From Limnanthes douglasii subsp. nivea (taxonomy: Eukaryota; Streptophyta; Magnoliopsida; Brassicales; Limnanthaceae): 64,000 nucleotides of DNA. A model generated the notes under the pieces. The model saw nothing but the letters and a program-made list of their open reading frames with translations. It was not told where the DNA came from and did no database searches. This document shows positions 1 to 12,383 of this stretch, in pieces. The translations under genes were made by a program, and so were the position numbers. The number at the start of each line of letters is the position of its first letter. The stretch's first letter is position 1. The stretch lies in the NCBI GenBank assembly GCA_036936605.1, contig JAUPFV010000005.1, forward strand, positions 45,900,742-45,964,741, given 5' to 3'.

Positions 1-2883
1 CATCCTCGTTATCAGGGTCGGTATCAGACATATTCTTATCTTATTTCTGATCATCCTCACAAACAGCACCGTACGGATGATCCTCTTCTGGGACATCCAA
101 CCACATCGAGCCCAGTGGCAGGTCGGGGAATTGGTTTTGCAAGGTTAAGAAGTAAGCGGATTTAGCATCGGTCACTTCCCTCTCCATTAACGATTTAGCA
201 AAATGGGCGTTTTCAGCCTTGCCAAGATCCCGAAGCTCGTCAAGTTCTTTTTTTTCTTTACCACGAAATAGCGAATAAACTGGTTCTAGAGCCTTAGTGT
301 CGCCAACTGACGCTCCTTATTGTCATGATCTTTCTTGACTCGCGATAGAGAGGAGCTAACGGATTTGTTTTTCACCTAAAGAGATGTCAGCTCCGCCTCG
401 GATTTCGTCGCTTTCTCTTCTGCGTCTTTAGCTCTATCCTCCAGAAGATTTTTACCATCATCTCTCTCTTTAAGTTTTTTCTCCAACTCAGCTATACGAT
501 CTTTTGTGTCAGGCAATTCTTGGCTTAGTTGTCCCGCCCGTCTTTCTTTCATGGCCAATGACACGATCATACTGTATAGTGACAGAGAAAGAACATCGTT
601 ATTTTGCAAGGCAAAAGTATTTGGACTCCCAGGCACCAAAATCACGGGTAGCTTCGTCCTTCTTGACGAGGCTCCATCAGCTTTTTTCCATTAAAGGAGT
701 CGACCCTCTTTTTCTCTGGGGTAAGCTCACCAATTTCATCTTCATTGGAAATCACCACCACAGTGGCGTTCTCTGCCGAAAGCGTTGCTGGAGCAACAAG
801 AACCCCGACTTTGGTACCTTCTCGTACTGTTCGAAAAGAGAGGGAATAGTAGTGTTCTCGACGACCGACAAAGCCGTCCTGGCCGCTCCTGACTTGGGTT
901 CCATCTTTTTCTTTGTTACTTTTGACCTTTTGGCTTCATTACCATCGGCCACAGACTTTTTTCTTCTTCTTAGCCTCCTCCTCCTTGAAACTGACATCCT
1001 GGCCGATCACCTCCCCACCATCCGCAGTGGCTACCGACTCGTTCCCTTCAACCTTAGCTTCGCTTTTGGTTTCCTGATCGGCCAGCTGATCGGACTTGGA
1101 ACGTTTACTTGGTACCAGTTCAGGCGCATCGGTCTTTGCAACCAAGTCTACCAAGCTGGGCGACTCCCGCAACTAGTTAGCAGTCAGAGGTTTGTTAGAG
1201 AACCGCCAGAGGTTACTACCAATCAAGTTGGTATTTTTAAAACACAGATGAAATGCCCGACCCTAGTTCTTCCGAGCATAGTTTTTTAACTTCTGAAAGG
1301 TCACTTTGGCATCTTCAAAGTAATCCTTTTTCAGCGCCTGAATGTGCTCCTTGCACACTGAAACAACGGCTCAAATATGTAAAAAATAATAAAATAAATA
1401 AATAAATAAGTAGATAAATAAATAGTTAGCGTCATGGATCCACATGTGTAACAGACGCCTCAGGATCTCAGCAGAGTAGGGACGTTCATTTTCCTAAGCA
1501 CCACTGACGAAAATAAACCGGTGTTTTCATGACTTGTCACCTTCCAAGAAGTTGTTCACTATCTTCCAAGGGTTTCCCAGGGAAGAGTAAAAGAAAGGTA
1601 ACTTTAGCGATTTGGAAAGACCAGACATCGCGACATAATCTTCCATCGGCATAGGATGGTCAGACAGTCGGGAGGCAATGATACATGACATTAGGGTGTA
1701 CCAGGCGTTGGAAGTCAGCTGGGATGGACAAAGAATGATGATTTCGAAATACCTTACAATCTTGAAATCCAGGGGAAGTCTGACACCCCAGTTGAAGAGA
1801 CCGGTAAAAATAATTATCTTCTGGGTCCAAACATGTAATGGTGTCTCCCGAGGAACGAGAAAACGCACGTTTACGCTTTCAGGTATGCCCCACCAGATTA
1901 ATAGCTTGGTTTGTTCCTTTGGAGTGTAGTATAAGTACTTGCCTTTGTACAAAGTAATAACATTGTCCCTACACAAAGACCGGTGATAGCTGGTCGTCAT
2001 CACTGCCTCAAACTCAGAAGGAAGAGGCTCATCAGGGGGAAACGCAACACTAGCCCCTTCGCATTTGGCTGCAACCTTTTCTGGTTGGTGCCCCCTTCGG
2101 GGTCAGCTTCTTTATCAGCCTCAACTGGCGCCTCTGGGGCCTCATCAATAGCACCCGTTTTCTCTTCGGCATCGATGGGGTCGGTTTCCTCTGAAATCTT
2201 TGAACTATTTGTGATTTTGGCCTTAACCAAGGCGGGGTTTACGAAACTTGAGCTACTACCAATGTGTTTATGCTGGGGGTCGCTCTATGGCATGTTTTTT
2301 AAGCCGTCTCTCTCCATCCTCTGACGGTCAGAATCCTTTTGAGCAATTCCCCGAAGTGTAGCAGTGGTATTAACGCATGTCTGAACACCGATAATAGTAT
2401 CGGTTAGATGCACCATTTCGGGTGAGGATGATGCACTAGAGTCGCTCATCGTAAGGAATTTAGGTCGGTTTCGGTTTTGAAAATGGTGGTCGGGAGCACT
2501 GGCTAAATCACCAGTGGGAGTTACTGGTCTAGTGTCCCGGTGACCAGAAAGATCGGCAAGCGGGCTCGGGGTAGGATCGCTCGAAAAAATAAGGACTGGT
2601 TCTGGTGTTTGGATAACAAGCAACTCTTGTGGCAAAAATGTTTCCACGGGTACTGGTGACGACCGAATAGGATCGTGAGGAGGGGGAACAGATGTATGTA
2701 CATTTTTGGCATAATCCAAATCAGTCTAGCAGCGCAGTATTCCTTAGCCCTATCAGTGATAGAGGCGTAATTTATGAACCCGAACACCGGTTTCTTTTTC
2801 CCCTTAGGCTTTCGATTTCTCTTTAGGACGGTATTTCTCATAAACACATCGCTTTTATTTTCTAGAGCTAACAAGAATGGCAC
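1..2883 (-). pseudogene. RT-A antisense-gene relic (aORF), broken and truncated by the window edge
   Basis: Read on the minus strand from about 2883 (first ATG near 2841) to the left edge. Frames change several times, so it is a pseudogene. Conserved features: 2003-1527 encodes the block with WGIPESVNV, LFNWGVRLPLD and MSCIIASRLS, clearly related to the central domain of the RT-C/D/E genes. After it, a TAG replaces the Trp of the conserved GAWEN motif. Downstream pieces are basic (KKKKK near 950, RRRRLRRRKK near 970) and then coiled-coil-like with KDRIAELEKKLKERDD near 480. An AT-rich TAAA-repeat stretch near 1380-1430 falls where the other copies have an intron, but I cannot place splice sites. 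The N-terminal third is too diverged to align by eye. The product's function is unknown. Confidence 0.6.
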
Positions 2884-2936
2884 TTTCTCTCACTAGAATT
2901 TCTCTGAGGAAGCAAATAATGATCAAAGGAAAGGCT

Positions 2937-3068
2937 TATTTATAAGCAACCTGGTGCCTTACTTTCTTCGGTATGTGGAAGTCCAAAGGAAAATAGCCGC
3001 GGGAAGTTAAAGAGTCTCCTAGGGCGGTGTGCGATCAGACACGCTTCAAATCAAAGAGTGACACGTGG
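2937..3068 (-). promoter_or_regulatory. Putative antisense-gene promoter of RT-A
   Basis: On the minus strand TATAAATA occupies 2944-2937, about 54 nt before the open frame and about 96 nt before the first ATG at 2841. A G-box core CACGTG lies at 3062-3067. The same G-box plus TATA arrangement precedes the antisense gene in RT-C, RT-D and RT-E, so this is a shared module. Promoter activity is inferred. Confidence 0.5.
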
Positions 3069-3756
3069 AAGTCATCATCAGCTACTAGAGAGATAGATAA
3101 TCATCGAGCTAGATTGGTAGACGTGCGGCGGAGTCTGAACTCGCGTGTCCCTCAAGAGAGTCCCACATGTACACCAACGTCAAAGAGCGTGACAGTCCGA
3201 CTCGCAGAGGGGCTGGATAATCTTTTTTGACCCAATTTAGTCCCATCAACTAGAGCTCATGATATAATGGCCCAAGATTGAGCCAACAGAAACAGAGTCG
3301 TTTTCTCTTCCGAGTATCGCAAGGATTGAGAATGGGTCGGACACGGGTGTCTCATAAGAGAACGGGCCATTAGCCACGGGCATGATTAGTTGGAGATGCC
3401 CAGCAGCCGAATAAAAATCCTGATCCTGCCATAATTTTGCATTTCTACTTATGACAAAATTGTTCCTGATGTAGTGATGCGCCAGAAGCTACTCGAGCAA
3501 AGTCACAACAAGTCTTTACTCCTGAGCTCTTGAAGACTAGAAGGCTACTGATGAGGCAATAAATCACCGGGCTCGAGATGAGAAATATTAATTGTTGAGT
3601 AAAATAAATTTATTTGTCCTATCTTTGTATTTATTATTAGTTAGAGGAGAATACTCCTACGGGTTGAAAAGCAAAGGACCAAGTTGTAAAGGTGTAAGGA
3701 CCACAAAGGAAATATAATGGAGCTTCCCTTTTTCTGGGTTGATGGGCATTATTAAA

Positions 3757-4129
3757 TACATTCTCTTTCTATTTTCTCTCTACACTTTATTCTCTAGTCA
3801 CATCAAACCCAAGATCCAAGATACCTACCTTATTAAATACTCCCTCCGTCCCATTATATATGTCGTTTTAAGGTTATGCACGGGTATTAAGGAATGCTAT
3901 AATTGCTTCTCGTTTTTATAAAAAGTGAAAAAGAAACCTACTCAATTGGTGGAAAGCAATAAAACTTAATAATTTTTGCATTGAAATTCTAAAACAACAT
4001 GCATTTTGGGACAAAAACAATTTCCTAGAAAGTATTTTAGGACTGAGAGAGTACATTCTCTTTCTACTTTCTCTCTCTACACTTTATTCTTTAGTCACAT
4101 CAAACTCAAGATCCAAGATACCTACCTTA
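3757..4129 (+). repeat. Direct duplication of about 77 bp flanking a MITE
   Basis: Copy 1 (3757-3832) and copy 2 (4052-4129) both run from TACATTCTCTTTCT through TACACTTTATTCT and ATCCAAGATACCTACCTTA, differing at only a few positions. The Stowaway element sits between them. The simplest reading is a tandem duplication within the RT-A LTR, with the MITE later inserted at the TA of the junction. Confidence 0.8.
3840..4051. mobile_element. Stowaway-type MITE (Tc1/mariner group)
   Basis: Left terminus CTCCCTCCGTCCCATTATA is the classic plant Stowaway end. The right end (GGACTGAGAGAG) is a decayed complement. TA dinucleotides at 3838-3839 and 4052-4053 give the expected TA target duplication. 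About 212 bp, non-coding, mobilised in trans by mariner transposases. Confidence 0.8.
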
Positions 4130-4165
4130 GTCACTTTTTATCTTATCAAAGTCCATACACATATG

Positions 4166-5847
4166 TATTTTTTTTATAGTAATATAAGGTTTGTTATCCA
4201 TACCGGGTAAAAGAATTCCTTTATATAAACAATTTAATGTAGCATGGTTACTTCGAATATATCATATGCTTTCTCGTGAGAGAAGGGTATATATATGTTT
4301 TATTGTCTTGTAATTGTTATTAATGGATAGTCAATGACATGTATTGTGTCTAAGACACATGTTATATATTGTGCAGCCTAAGCGAATAATCAAAGTTTTT
4401 AGAAAGGAAATTCAAATATGGCAGCTCGAAATAACCCTTGCAGGTCTTGTAAAATATGAACATATACTTCTCTTAAATTGAGTTCTTCCACTAACTTCCC
4501 TAATTTCACAATTTTGGGGGGCTCCATAAGATCTCCCATGAGGCAATCGTAGCCCCCTCTAGTTGTTATTTTAAGGAAACATAGAAGCAACAAAACACCC
4601 ATATGATATGTATTGTTTTCTTCATACTATATGTATTATGCCATTAATCTCAAATTTGATGTATTGATGTTTGATAAAAACGATGGCATGCATATGATTT
4701 AACCAAGAGCATCTGAATATAACATTGTAAAACGATGGCCATCCACCCTCATAAAGAGGTATTCCATCATTATTCTACATTATCCTAATTTTAAGAATAC
4801 ATATAGTTTCAATTCACCAAGTATTGGGATATGTGCTCCATCAAACTATAAAAATCCTTTTTATGATGTCAAATGTGTTGTGTTACATCTCTGATCAAAT
4901 GCCTTCTTGAATTCTATATTTTTTTTAGCTCCGGATATTAATGAGTATCCTTCATAATTTTGACCCAACGATATGACTAACAATGACCAATGCATCTTCA
5001 TAAGGCCCAACCACTCTTCCCAAATCACCATCGTCAACATAAATGGTAGGGTATGGGTTCCTATAAAGGTGGGCTGAAGTCTGATTGATCTTGAACTTGT
5101 ATATAAACAATTTAGTGTTTCTTTGGGGAGTTTAGTGTCCCAAAAATAATATATCCGCCAGTAAAAGATCAAATTATCTCCATATTTGGGTCATGGTCTA
5201 AACATTCACATACTTAATAGAGAATCATTGCCTCATATGTCTAGGTTACCGGAGTCTGGTGTTCAACCCTAGGGGGATCAATTGGAGATATTTAATTTGA
5301 TAGTGGTGGGGGGTTTGGGGGTTGGACGAGCCTGATTCTTAACAAATTAAATGATTTTTCCATCATCAATGAGATTTTAATTTTCATATTTAATGTTTAA
5401 CATTCTCTTGAATGATTCTTGTTTGGTTGTACTATTTACAATACTTAATATAATCTTTTTTTCTTCTCGAATTCGGTATTTATTCAGGTATAAATATATT
5501 TTTGGGGGGTTTTGTAAACTTCATTTCTAAACCCCATTTCTTCTTACTATCGGGTTTCTAATCTTTAGTATGTTGGAAGGTTATTTTTTATGATTGGTCA
5601 TGGGGTTGTCGGTTTGATTGAGCATGAGCTACATGAAGATGTTCGACGTGACTATATACGTAGGATGATAAGAATGATAAACATCAGGTTTATCTGGAAA
5701 TTTTATGCTTATGGTCTATTTTTATCTACTTCTCCATATGAGTCCAACATTGTCCAAATTTAGAAGATTTTTTCTTCATGATATCATCTACATGTAATGT
5801 TGTGATGATTCATTATCTAAAAGAGATACATACCACGGGTTCTTGGT
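4166..5847. other. Intergenic, no supportable gene
   Basis: AT-rich sequence. Two minus-strand open frames (4602-4399 and 5172-4861) look faintly protein-like but match no family I recognise and have no complete gene context. A decayed coding relic spanning both is possible but not demonstrable. Confidence 0.5.
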
Positions 5848-7198
5848 CAGTGGTGGATGTACGTTGGGGCGTGGGGATAAGCCGTAGGCCCCCTTTACCT
5901 AAAATATATATTTTATAAAAAACATTAAGATAATGATTGTTTTTTAGGAATGTTTTAAATTTAAAGTAAAATAATGGTAGAAAATTTAATTTAAAAATTA
6001 GGATGTTGACTATTTATAAGAAACTTTTTAAATTAAACGTCTCAAATAATGGTTGAAAATTTAATTTAAAAATCTTGGATTATGGCTATTTTTAAGGAAA
6101 AAATTAAGTTAAAAATCTTGAAAATTTTAGAAGAAAAATTTAAGTTGATATTTATAAATGGTTGGATGTAGTCTCGAGCATCTCAATCTCTAGAAGATTA
6201 GAACTCGATTGATTTTGTAAGTATTCTTAATTTTTTTGCCATAATTTGTTTTGATTTTATATTGGTTTAATCTTTCGAATTAATTGTACTTTATATTTGA
6301 ATTTAGAAAAAGATAATGAGTTGTTGCTTATGAACGAGACGGTATTTAAAATAAAGAAATTACAGAAGAGAGGGAAAGTGAAGAACACGATCCGAAGGAA
6401 GAAGATGGTAGTTTCACCAATTTAGTTTTTCACTGTATATTATCTTTGTTTTCTTTTGAGATTTTATTATTATTTTGATCTTAAAACGCGTAATAGTACT
6501 TTTTTCTGATCTGATTTGTGGTCACTTAGGAAAGTGCAAATACATTTACTTAGTTTTAGATATAGATAGCAACGTTTTATTTACTCAAATCATATTTTTC
6601 TATCTAAAATATATTTTAAATAATCAATTCATTTAATTTTATTTGTTTATATTTTAAAAAATAATTTTTAATTACTAATATATTAAGATTTGTTTTATAA
6701 AATACTTGATTTTAATTTTGAATTTGTTTACACACAATATATATTGAAATATTTGTTAGTTTTTTTAAAATAATATAATATATTTATATTATAAATTATG
6801 TTTAATACATATTTGATTTTAATTTTAATTTTATATATTTTTTACATAAAGTTTTTGATTTTATCTATATGTATTTAAAAAATATTTTTTATATAAAAAA
6901 TTTGAATTTATTTCCATCTATTTTTCAAAAATATCTTCTGTACATTTTATTTTCATGTATGTTTGAAATATATTTTATATATTAAATGATGTTGTTATAT
7001 ATTTTTTTTTATATCTTTGAAAAATAATATATTAATGTTTTCATCTATGTGGTAACAAAACCATTTTACGACGTTTCCAAGATATAAGAAGTCGTCGTAG
7101 TCAATTGTCATAAATCGGTTACCAAAAAATTGAATGAATTTAATAAAATTTTGTTTAGCCCCCCCCCCCCCCTACTTCAATTCCTAGATCTGCCACTG
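5848..7198. mobile_element. hAT-like non-autonomous DNA element
   Basis: The left end reads CAGTGGTGGATGTA and the right end, complemented, CAGTGGCAGATCTA: short terminal inverted repeats of the CAGTGGCGGA type common in plant hAT-like elements. Flanking octamers TTCTTGGT (5840-5847) and GTCGTGGT (7199-7206) agree at 6 of 8 positions, fitting a decayed 8-bp target duplication. The interior is extremely AT-rich with no transposase frame. A run of 14 C lies just inside the right end (7159-7172). Confidence 0.6.
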
Positions 7199-7354
7199 GT
7201 CGTGGTAGTTATTTAGTATCTCATTTGCGAAATATTCAATGTGATGCCCAATGAGATCTTTTTCCATTTTTAGTGCTAGTGGAGATATAAAAAGGTTGTA
7301 CATGATGTAGAATTCTCTCTAATATGGATACACATAGTTAGGTATTACTAGAAT

Positions 7355-7680
7355 ATGTGGTTTTCGGTTGATTTTGTTCATTCATCAGTAGAAAGAATTG
7401 ATTTCTTTGGTGAATTTGTTGGTTCATGCGATGGAAAGCCTTGTACACTGGTGGTAAAGGCCTATTCACCAGTAGGAACCGAAGGTTTTATGGAACATGT
7501 TGGTTCCCCGATGGGATCTGTTTGTTCAACTAAGATAAGCGTTAGTTCAACCATATGAAGGGTTGGTTCATTGATTGGATTCGTTGGTTTACTGATAAGA
7601 GTTAATGGTTCTTAGGTGGGAGTGGTTACTAATTTACCAACGGTGCTTGATGGTTTGTTGGTAGGATTTGTTGATGATAC
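7355..7680 (+). repeat. Degenerate short tandem repeats
   Basis: A loose unit around GTTGGTTCA..GATGGGAT recurs about eight times at irregular 20-45 bp spacing (for example near 7428, 7499, 7560 and 7590). A 67-codon open frame starts at 7355 but is probably a by-product of the repeat. No function recognised. Confidence 0.4.
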
Positions 7681-10600
7681 TACTCATGCCAATAAAGAGC
7701 TAGAATATGCATTCTAAACTAATATTAGTTGTTTAAATGAGGAATTTGGTTTGACGAAACATTTGCCACCTTATTCTTGGGTTTCGCTCGCTGATGAGGA
7801 TTTATGATCTTTGAACGAGAGATGTCTCGCGTGATGATGACCATCTTTTCTAACCAACGTTTTTAGATTTATTCTCGAAACATCTATATCATAATAACTA
7901 TCTCTCAAACATGATGATCTTGACGCTCTTTCCAGGGTGTGTGATTCTTGTAAGCCTAATACATTGATTATAAGGTAGAAGATGCATAATATCTCTCATC
8001 AGAGTTACGTTGCATGCAATTACAATGAACTCCATGAGATTAGCCTTGTCTTTTAGTATTATTAGTAACAAAGGCAGTTTGTAGTATGCGTGGTTTCAAA
8101 TAAGAAACTATTTTGTTGATGGTCAGAAGCTCTTCTGTTATATGATGTCGTAGTGTATATATCAGATCTAGTTTTAGTTTATTTCCCTAATGATGGGCTC
8201 ATGAGTTAATATGTGTGATATTATTGAACTTTGATTTCAATTCTTTTACAGATTTTTGAAAATATACATTTTGAAAATTGTTGAAGTCTTCTCAAAACTA
8301 TATTTTCCACCGACGGTTCCAATAACAGTGCTCAGTGAGGTTAAAAGTTAAGGAAGTAATAAAGTGATAAATAATTTCAAAACTAGATTTTAAATATTTA
8401 AGATCTAATAGTTTGCTCTTTGTTTGGAGATCTTATTTATATATTGAAAGTAGATCTTATTTATATATATATTGAAAGCATACGCATATTTATATTTGAT
8501 CCAAGTGAAAAGATTCATATTTTATATTTAATTTTTTAACTAACTATTTTAGAATATCTAGATGAAATATATTTTTAATATACTTTATTTATTTCAATTA
8601 TTTTAGAATTTTATAACCCCAATATACTTATTAATATCTTTTATTTAATTAGAGTTCAAATAATATACATATTTGTCCTTTATTATTAGCCGCAATCATG
8701 AACATAGCAGTAATAATTAAATAAAATGATTACAAAAGATCGAACGTATAACATGAGATGAAGATCTACTTAAATAGTTTTTAGATAACGTACTTGTAAA
8801 TAATAATTATAAATGATGATCCAAAAATCCGTATAATTAATTTTATTAAAGGATGGGATACTATAATTGGTTGAACAAATGCTATGAAGGAAACATATCA
8901 AAGTGTTCAAAGACCGGTTATTTTAAATGCTTCATATGAAATTAATCTGGCGATTGAAAATATCTTCTTTGAAAATAACGATTTACGAGGATTGACTACC
9001 TTTCACGATGATGACAAAACAACTAGAGTAAAAGTTAAGGAAACAAAAGTTTATTGTATCATAATAGACATTAAGAGCTCTACAAATATGATATTAAAAT
9101 CAACATATAATCATATTCGAAAATTTATCTAGATTGTTCAAAAGAATTCAAAGTTTATTGAATTAGAGGTCATCCGATACAAAATATTAGAGATGTCGAG
9201 TTATAGTGCAAGATCTATACAAGATAATACTGATTATTTTAGTGGTGATTGATGATGAGTCGCCGCTTAATGTCGTTATGATCGGGTGTTAAATTTAATA
9301 TATGCATGTTCTACCATTGTCATTGCAATAGTGAAGTAAAGCATATATACAATATATAAGAATGCTTATGGGGACCATTAATAAAAATCATCAATTTAAA
9401 TCCTATACTCGAAAGAGTTTATAGGTTTAAGGGAATAAATTTTTCGAATTTAAATTTAAACTTGACAAAAGATGCGGATCTAAATAGCTAAATTTTTGGT
9501 TTATATGTTATACTTGAGATAAGTCATGGATCCAAAAAAAATTATATACTCATTTTGTTACTAATAAACATCGCGTGACTAAAAGAGAAAGTTTTGTATA
9601 ATTCGGATGTTCACTAGAGTATGTGATAAAAAAGATTCATAAATAGAGACTTAAATTATTAAGATTAAAAAACAAATTAAAATACCAAGAAAGAGAGCAA
9701 ATATCATGAAAGAGAAAAAATGACTCGTTCCAGTTAAGTTAGTTTAATTACTAAAATGAGCATTGTGTATCAAATGAAGTGTTAAAGTGGGAAAATTAAT
9801 GAACTTTTTTGTGTCCGTACTAGAAAAAATGAATATTATCACTCGAAATAAGGACTACAACAATCACGTAATAATGGTTATTTTATAAAATGATGTATTT
9901 CTTAAAGCACATAAGTCTAACAATTCTCAAAATAAACATTAAGAGAAGAGGATTGTTTATTCTTCTAATGCAATAGAAATTAAGATTACTCAACCGATGT
10001 CGAATAACCCTCAATATCCACCATCCACATTAAAAGCTGGACTAACTAAGTTATACCCTACATGCAAATCTTGGGTCAAACAAATACTTACGAAAACCAA
10101 ATATGATCTTAAAAATCGGGTTCTAATACCATAGTAGAGTACATAAGTCTAGCGACTTCCAAAAAATATCTAAGAGAATAGAATTTTTAATTCCTTTTAT
10201 ACATTAATATTGAATAGATTTAAATAATACTATATAATCAAAAGTAAATATACCACATTAACAAATTCAAAAAAAAATTAATACAAAGAAAAAAATCAAC
10301 TACTATTATTTTTAGTCAATACACATCATCACGTATGATACTTTTGTCATCTTGATTTCTCAGTTTCGATATAAGTTTTGTAAACTTTCACAAATCATTT
10401 TTTAATTTTTATAATATTTTTTATTCTTTATTTTAAATAATAAATTTCAATATATTTTCAAGTAATCTTATTCCTATATTTTTTGCGATTGAAAATAATT
10501 TTATTATTTAGAATTACTTTGTTATCTTTTTATAATTTATATTATGGAAATGTCCAAATTAAGTAATAGAAATGAACGATATATGGTCATGAGATAAAAA

Positions 10601-12008
10601 AAAATTATAAGTTATTTTCATATTGTAATTTACCAGGTACATACGTTGATATCGATTACGTATTTTTCAGTCAATTTTTTTATTGATCCAGTTAATTATT
10701 AGAAAAACTTCAGTAAAACTCGTTATGATAATAAAATGAATTATTGGTGGATTCAAGTTTGAAATTTGATTAAACTTTTAACTGAAAGATCATTTAAAAA
10801 AAATTGCATTAAAAGTCTGCTTATATTTTATAAGATAAAATTGATTTTTTTTTCTTATTAAGCTTAACATGGACTCTTAAGATGTAAGGTTCATAATGTA
10901 TAGTAAAACCTTTTAAATATGAATATTTTTACCGTTTAAATAATGTAACATTTTTTTAGTTTTGAAGGGGTAATGTTTGGACTCTCAGAGTTGAAAATAA
11001 AAATAGCTAAGAGGGTACAAATATATTGTTATGTAGAACATAATTGAGATTATTTTATGTAATATTAACATCACATTTTATTAATTTTATGATAAAAGAT
11101 TTAGGAGATCACATTAATTTCAAGTGATGTTACGAATGTAGATAAGGATTTCGCATAAGATCTCTCATGCGTTAATAGTTTGGTTTAAAATTTCTTATTG
11201 AAAAGAAACTACGAAAAAATGTGAATTTGAAAATTGCTTCATGACTTTTTTTTTTCTTTAGTTAAACTAGAATTTTTTTTCTTGGATTTTAATATTATAA
11301 AAAAATTATCTATAGTTTCGGTATTTTAGATCAGTTTAAGATATGTCATTCTAAAAACAATCCAAATAGTTTGTGTATAATAAGTTGATTGAAATAAATA
11401 TTTTGTGAGTTTTTTATTTTAATATTTTGGTGAAATATATAAAAAACTTATTTGTTAGATCTTTTTTATATGACAAGTAAAGAAAAATGGTTAAGTATTT
11501 GCATAAAAGAATAAACGATAATTAAGTAAATAATAAAATACATTGAAATGAGTTAGTTAATCATTTTCCAAGCTTAATACTTGAACGTTTGAGTAACCAA
11601 AGAATCCATTTTTTTCTTAGCATTGGTCCATAACCCGAAACACACAAATTTAGTGTTGCTTTTTTTATTTGACAAATTTTCATATATTGATGGTACGGAC
11701 TTGTGTTAAATATCTAGTTTTTAAGCTAAAAGGAAACAATTGTTGCCAAAATTTTGAGTTTTCAGTTATATTGATCTTCATTCTCCGTGTAGGTGAATCG
11801 TGTTGAATAGAGTATCATGTTAGGTTTCTTTCTTCAAGAGATTTCCATAACCAAAGGTGTGATGAACGTTGATATCTAAGATTGGATTGGAAAATTCAAT
11901 TGGTTATTTGTAATGAACACTAAAGATGATCGACAGATGTAGATCTGTGAAGATGACTACGATGAGATTTAATTTTAAGCAATTCGCTAGAGATAATAAT
12001 CTTAATCT
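7681..12008. other. AT-rich intergenic DNA, no supportable gene
   Basis: Long AT-rich region with dense stops in all frames. One 82-codon plus-strand frame (8884-9132) matches nothing I recognise. No terminal repeats, tRNA or structured RNA seen. Confidence 0.6.
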
Positions 12009-12383
12009 CTGGATAAAACTGTCCAAGAGAAAATCAAAGAGAATGCTTCCTCAGTACGCAAACAAGATCGAGAAATAGCTGCATGGATAGAGATGCATGC
12101 TAGTGGAATAGTTGATTCCCTGGAGAAAAAGGATGATAGAATTAAATCTGATATGGTAGTACTGTTCCATGAGACCTTTCCTAAGAGGACTCTTGGTCCT
12201 TTGTGGAAATTTGTGGACTACGATGACCTCCCTTTCCATACAATGGTTGATGGTGACAAACACAACTATTCTAGTGGGATAGATTCCAAAGACGATGAAG
12301 AAGTTGGTGAGAGTTCAAGTGTGGAACTCAAAATTTTAAAAAACAATGGTGGTGAAGAAAAAACCAAAGGGAAAAAGCCATAA
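12009..12383 (+). pseudogene. RT-B antisense-gene C-terminal relic
   Basis: Open on the plus strand from about 12009 to a TAA at 12381-12383. The first part is coiled-coil-like. The end carries DMVVLFHETFPKRTLG followed by an LW...VD.DDLPFHTM stretch, the same C-terminal block found in RT-C, RT-D and RT-E, then a Ser/Glu-rich and Lys-rich tail ending KGKKP. The N-terminal roughly 800 residues are absent, so it cannot be functional as is. Preservation of this block in the most decayed copy suggests it was constrained while the family was active. Confidence 0.75.

Larger units (their letters stand above)
1..4165 (+). mobile_element. RT-A: 3' part of a diverged Tat-type (Retand-like) Ty3/gypsy element
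   Basis: The window opens inside this element. Seen: a decayed antisense gene (minus strand) whose translation carries the same conserved block as the antisense genes of RT-C, RT-D and RT-E. A TATA box and a CACGTG box lie just upstream of it, then a PPT-like stretch ending GGCTAC followed by TGATGAGG at 3549, which matches the start of the other LTRs. The order antisense gene, promoter, PPT, LTR places the element on the plus strand with its 3' LTR at the right. The right LTR end near 4165 is a guess, because a duplication and a MITE interrupt it. Gag and pol, if present, lie left of the window. Confidence 0.65.
3549..4165 (+). repeat. RT-A 3' LTR, interrupted
   Basis: Starts TGATGAGG directly after a PPT-like tract, matching TGATGAG starts in RT-C (51301) and, on the minus strand, RT-B, RT-D and RT-E. 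A TATTAAATAC sequence near 3750 may be the sense TATA region. The 3' portion is disturbed by an approximately 77-bp duplication and a Stowaway MITE, so the end is uncertain. Confidence 0.45.

Noticed and set aside
504..1289. 261-codon plus-strand frame in RT-A
   Set aside because: It is the complement of the coiled-coil and basic region of the minus-strand relic. The Leu/Phe-rich text mirrors Glu/Lys-rich codons.
1380..1430. TAAA-rich array as a microsatellite of interest
   Set aside because: Short and imperfect; best explained as the AT-rich intron position of the decayed antisense gene.
4399..5172. Two minus-strand frames as a host gene
   Set aside because: No recognisable domain, no start or splice context, AT-rich surroundings with stops.
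8884..9132. 82-codon plus-strand frame
   Set aside because: Composition and length are compatible with chance; no family recognised.
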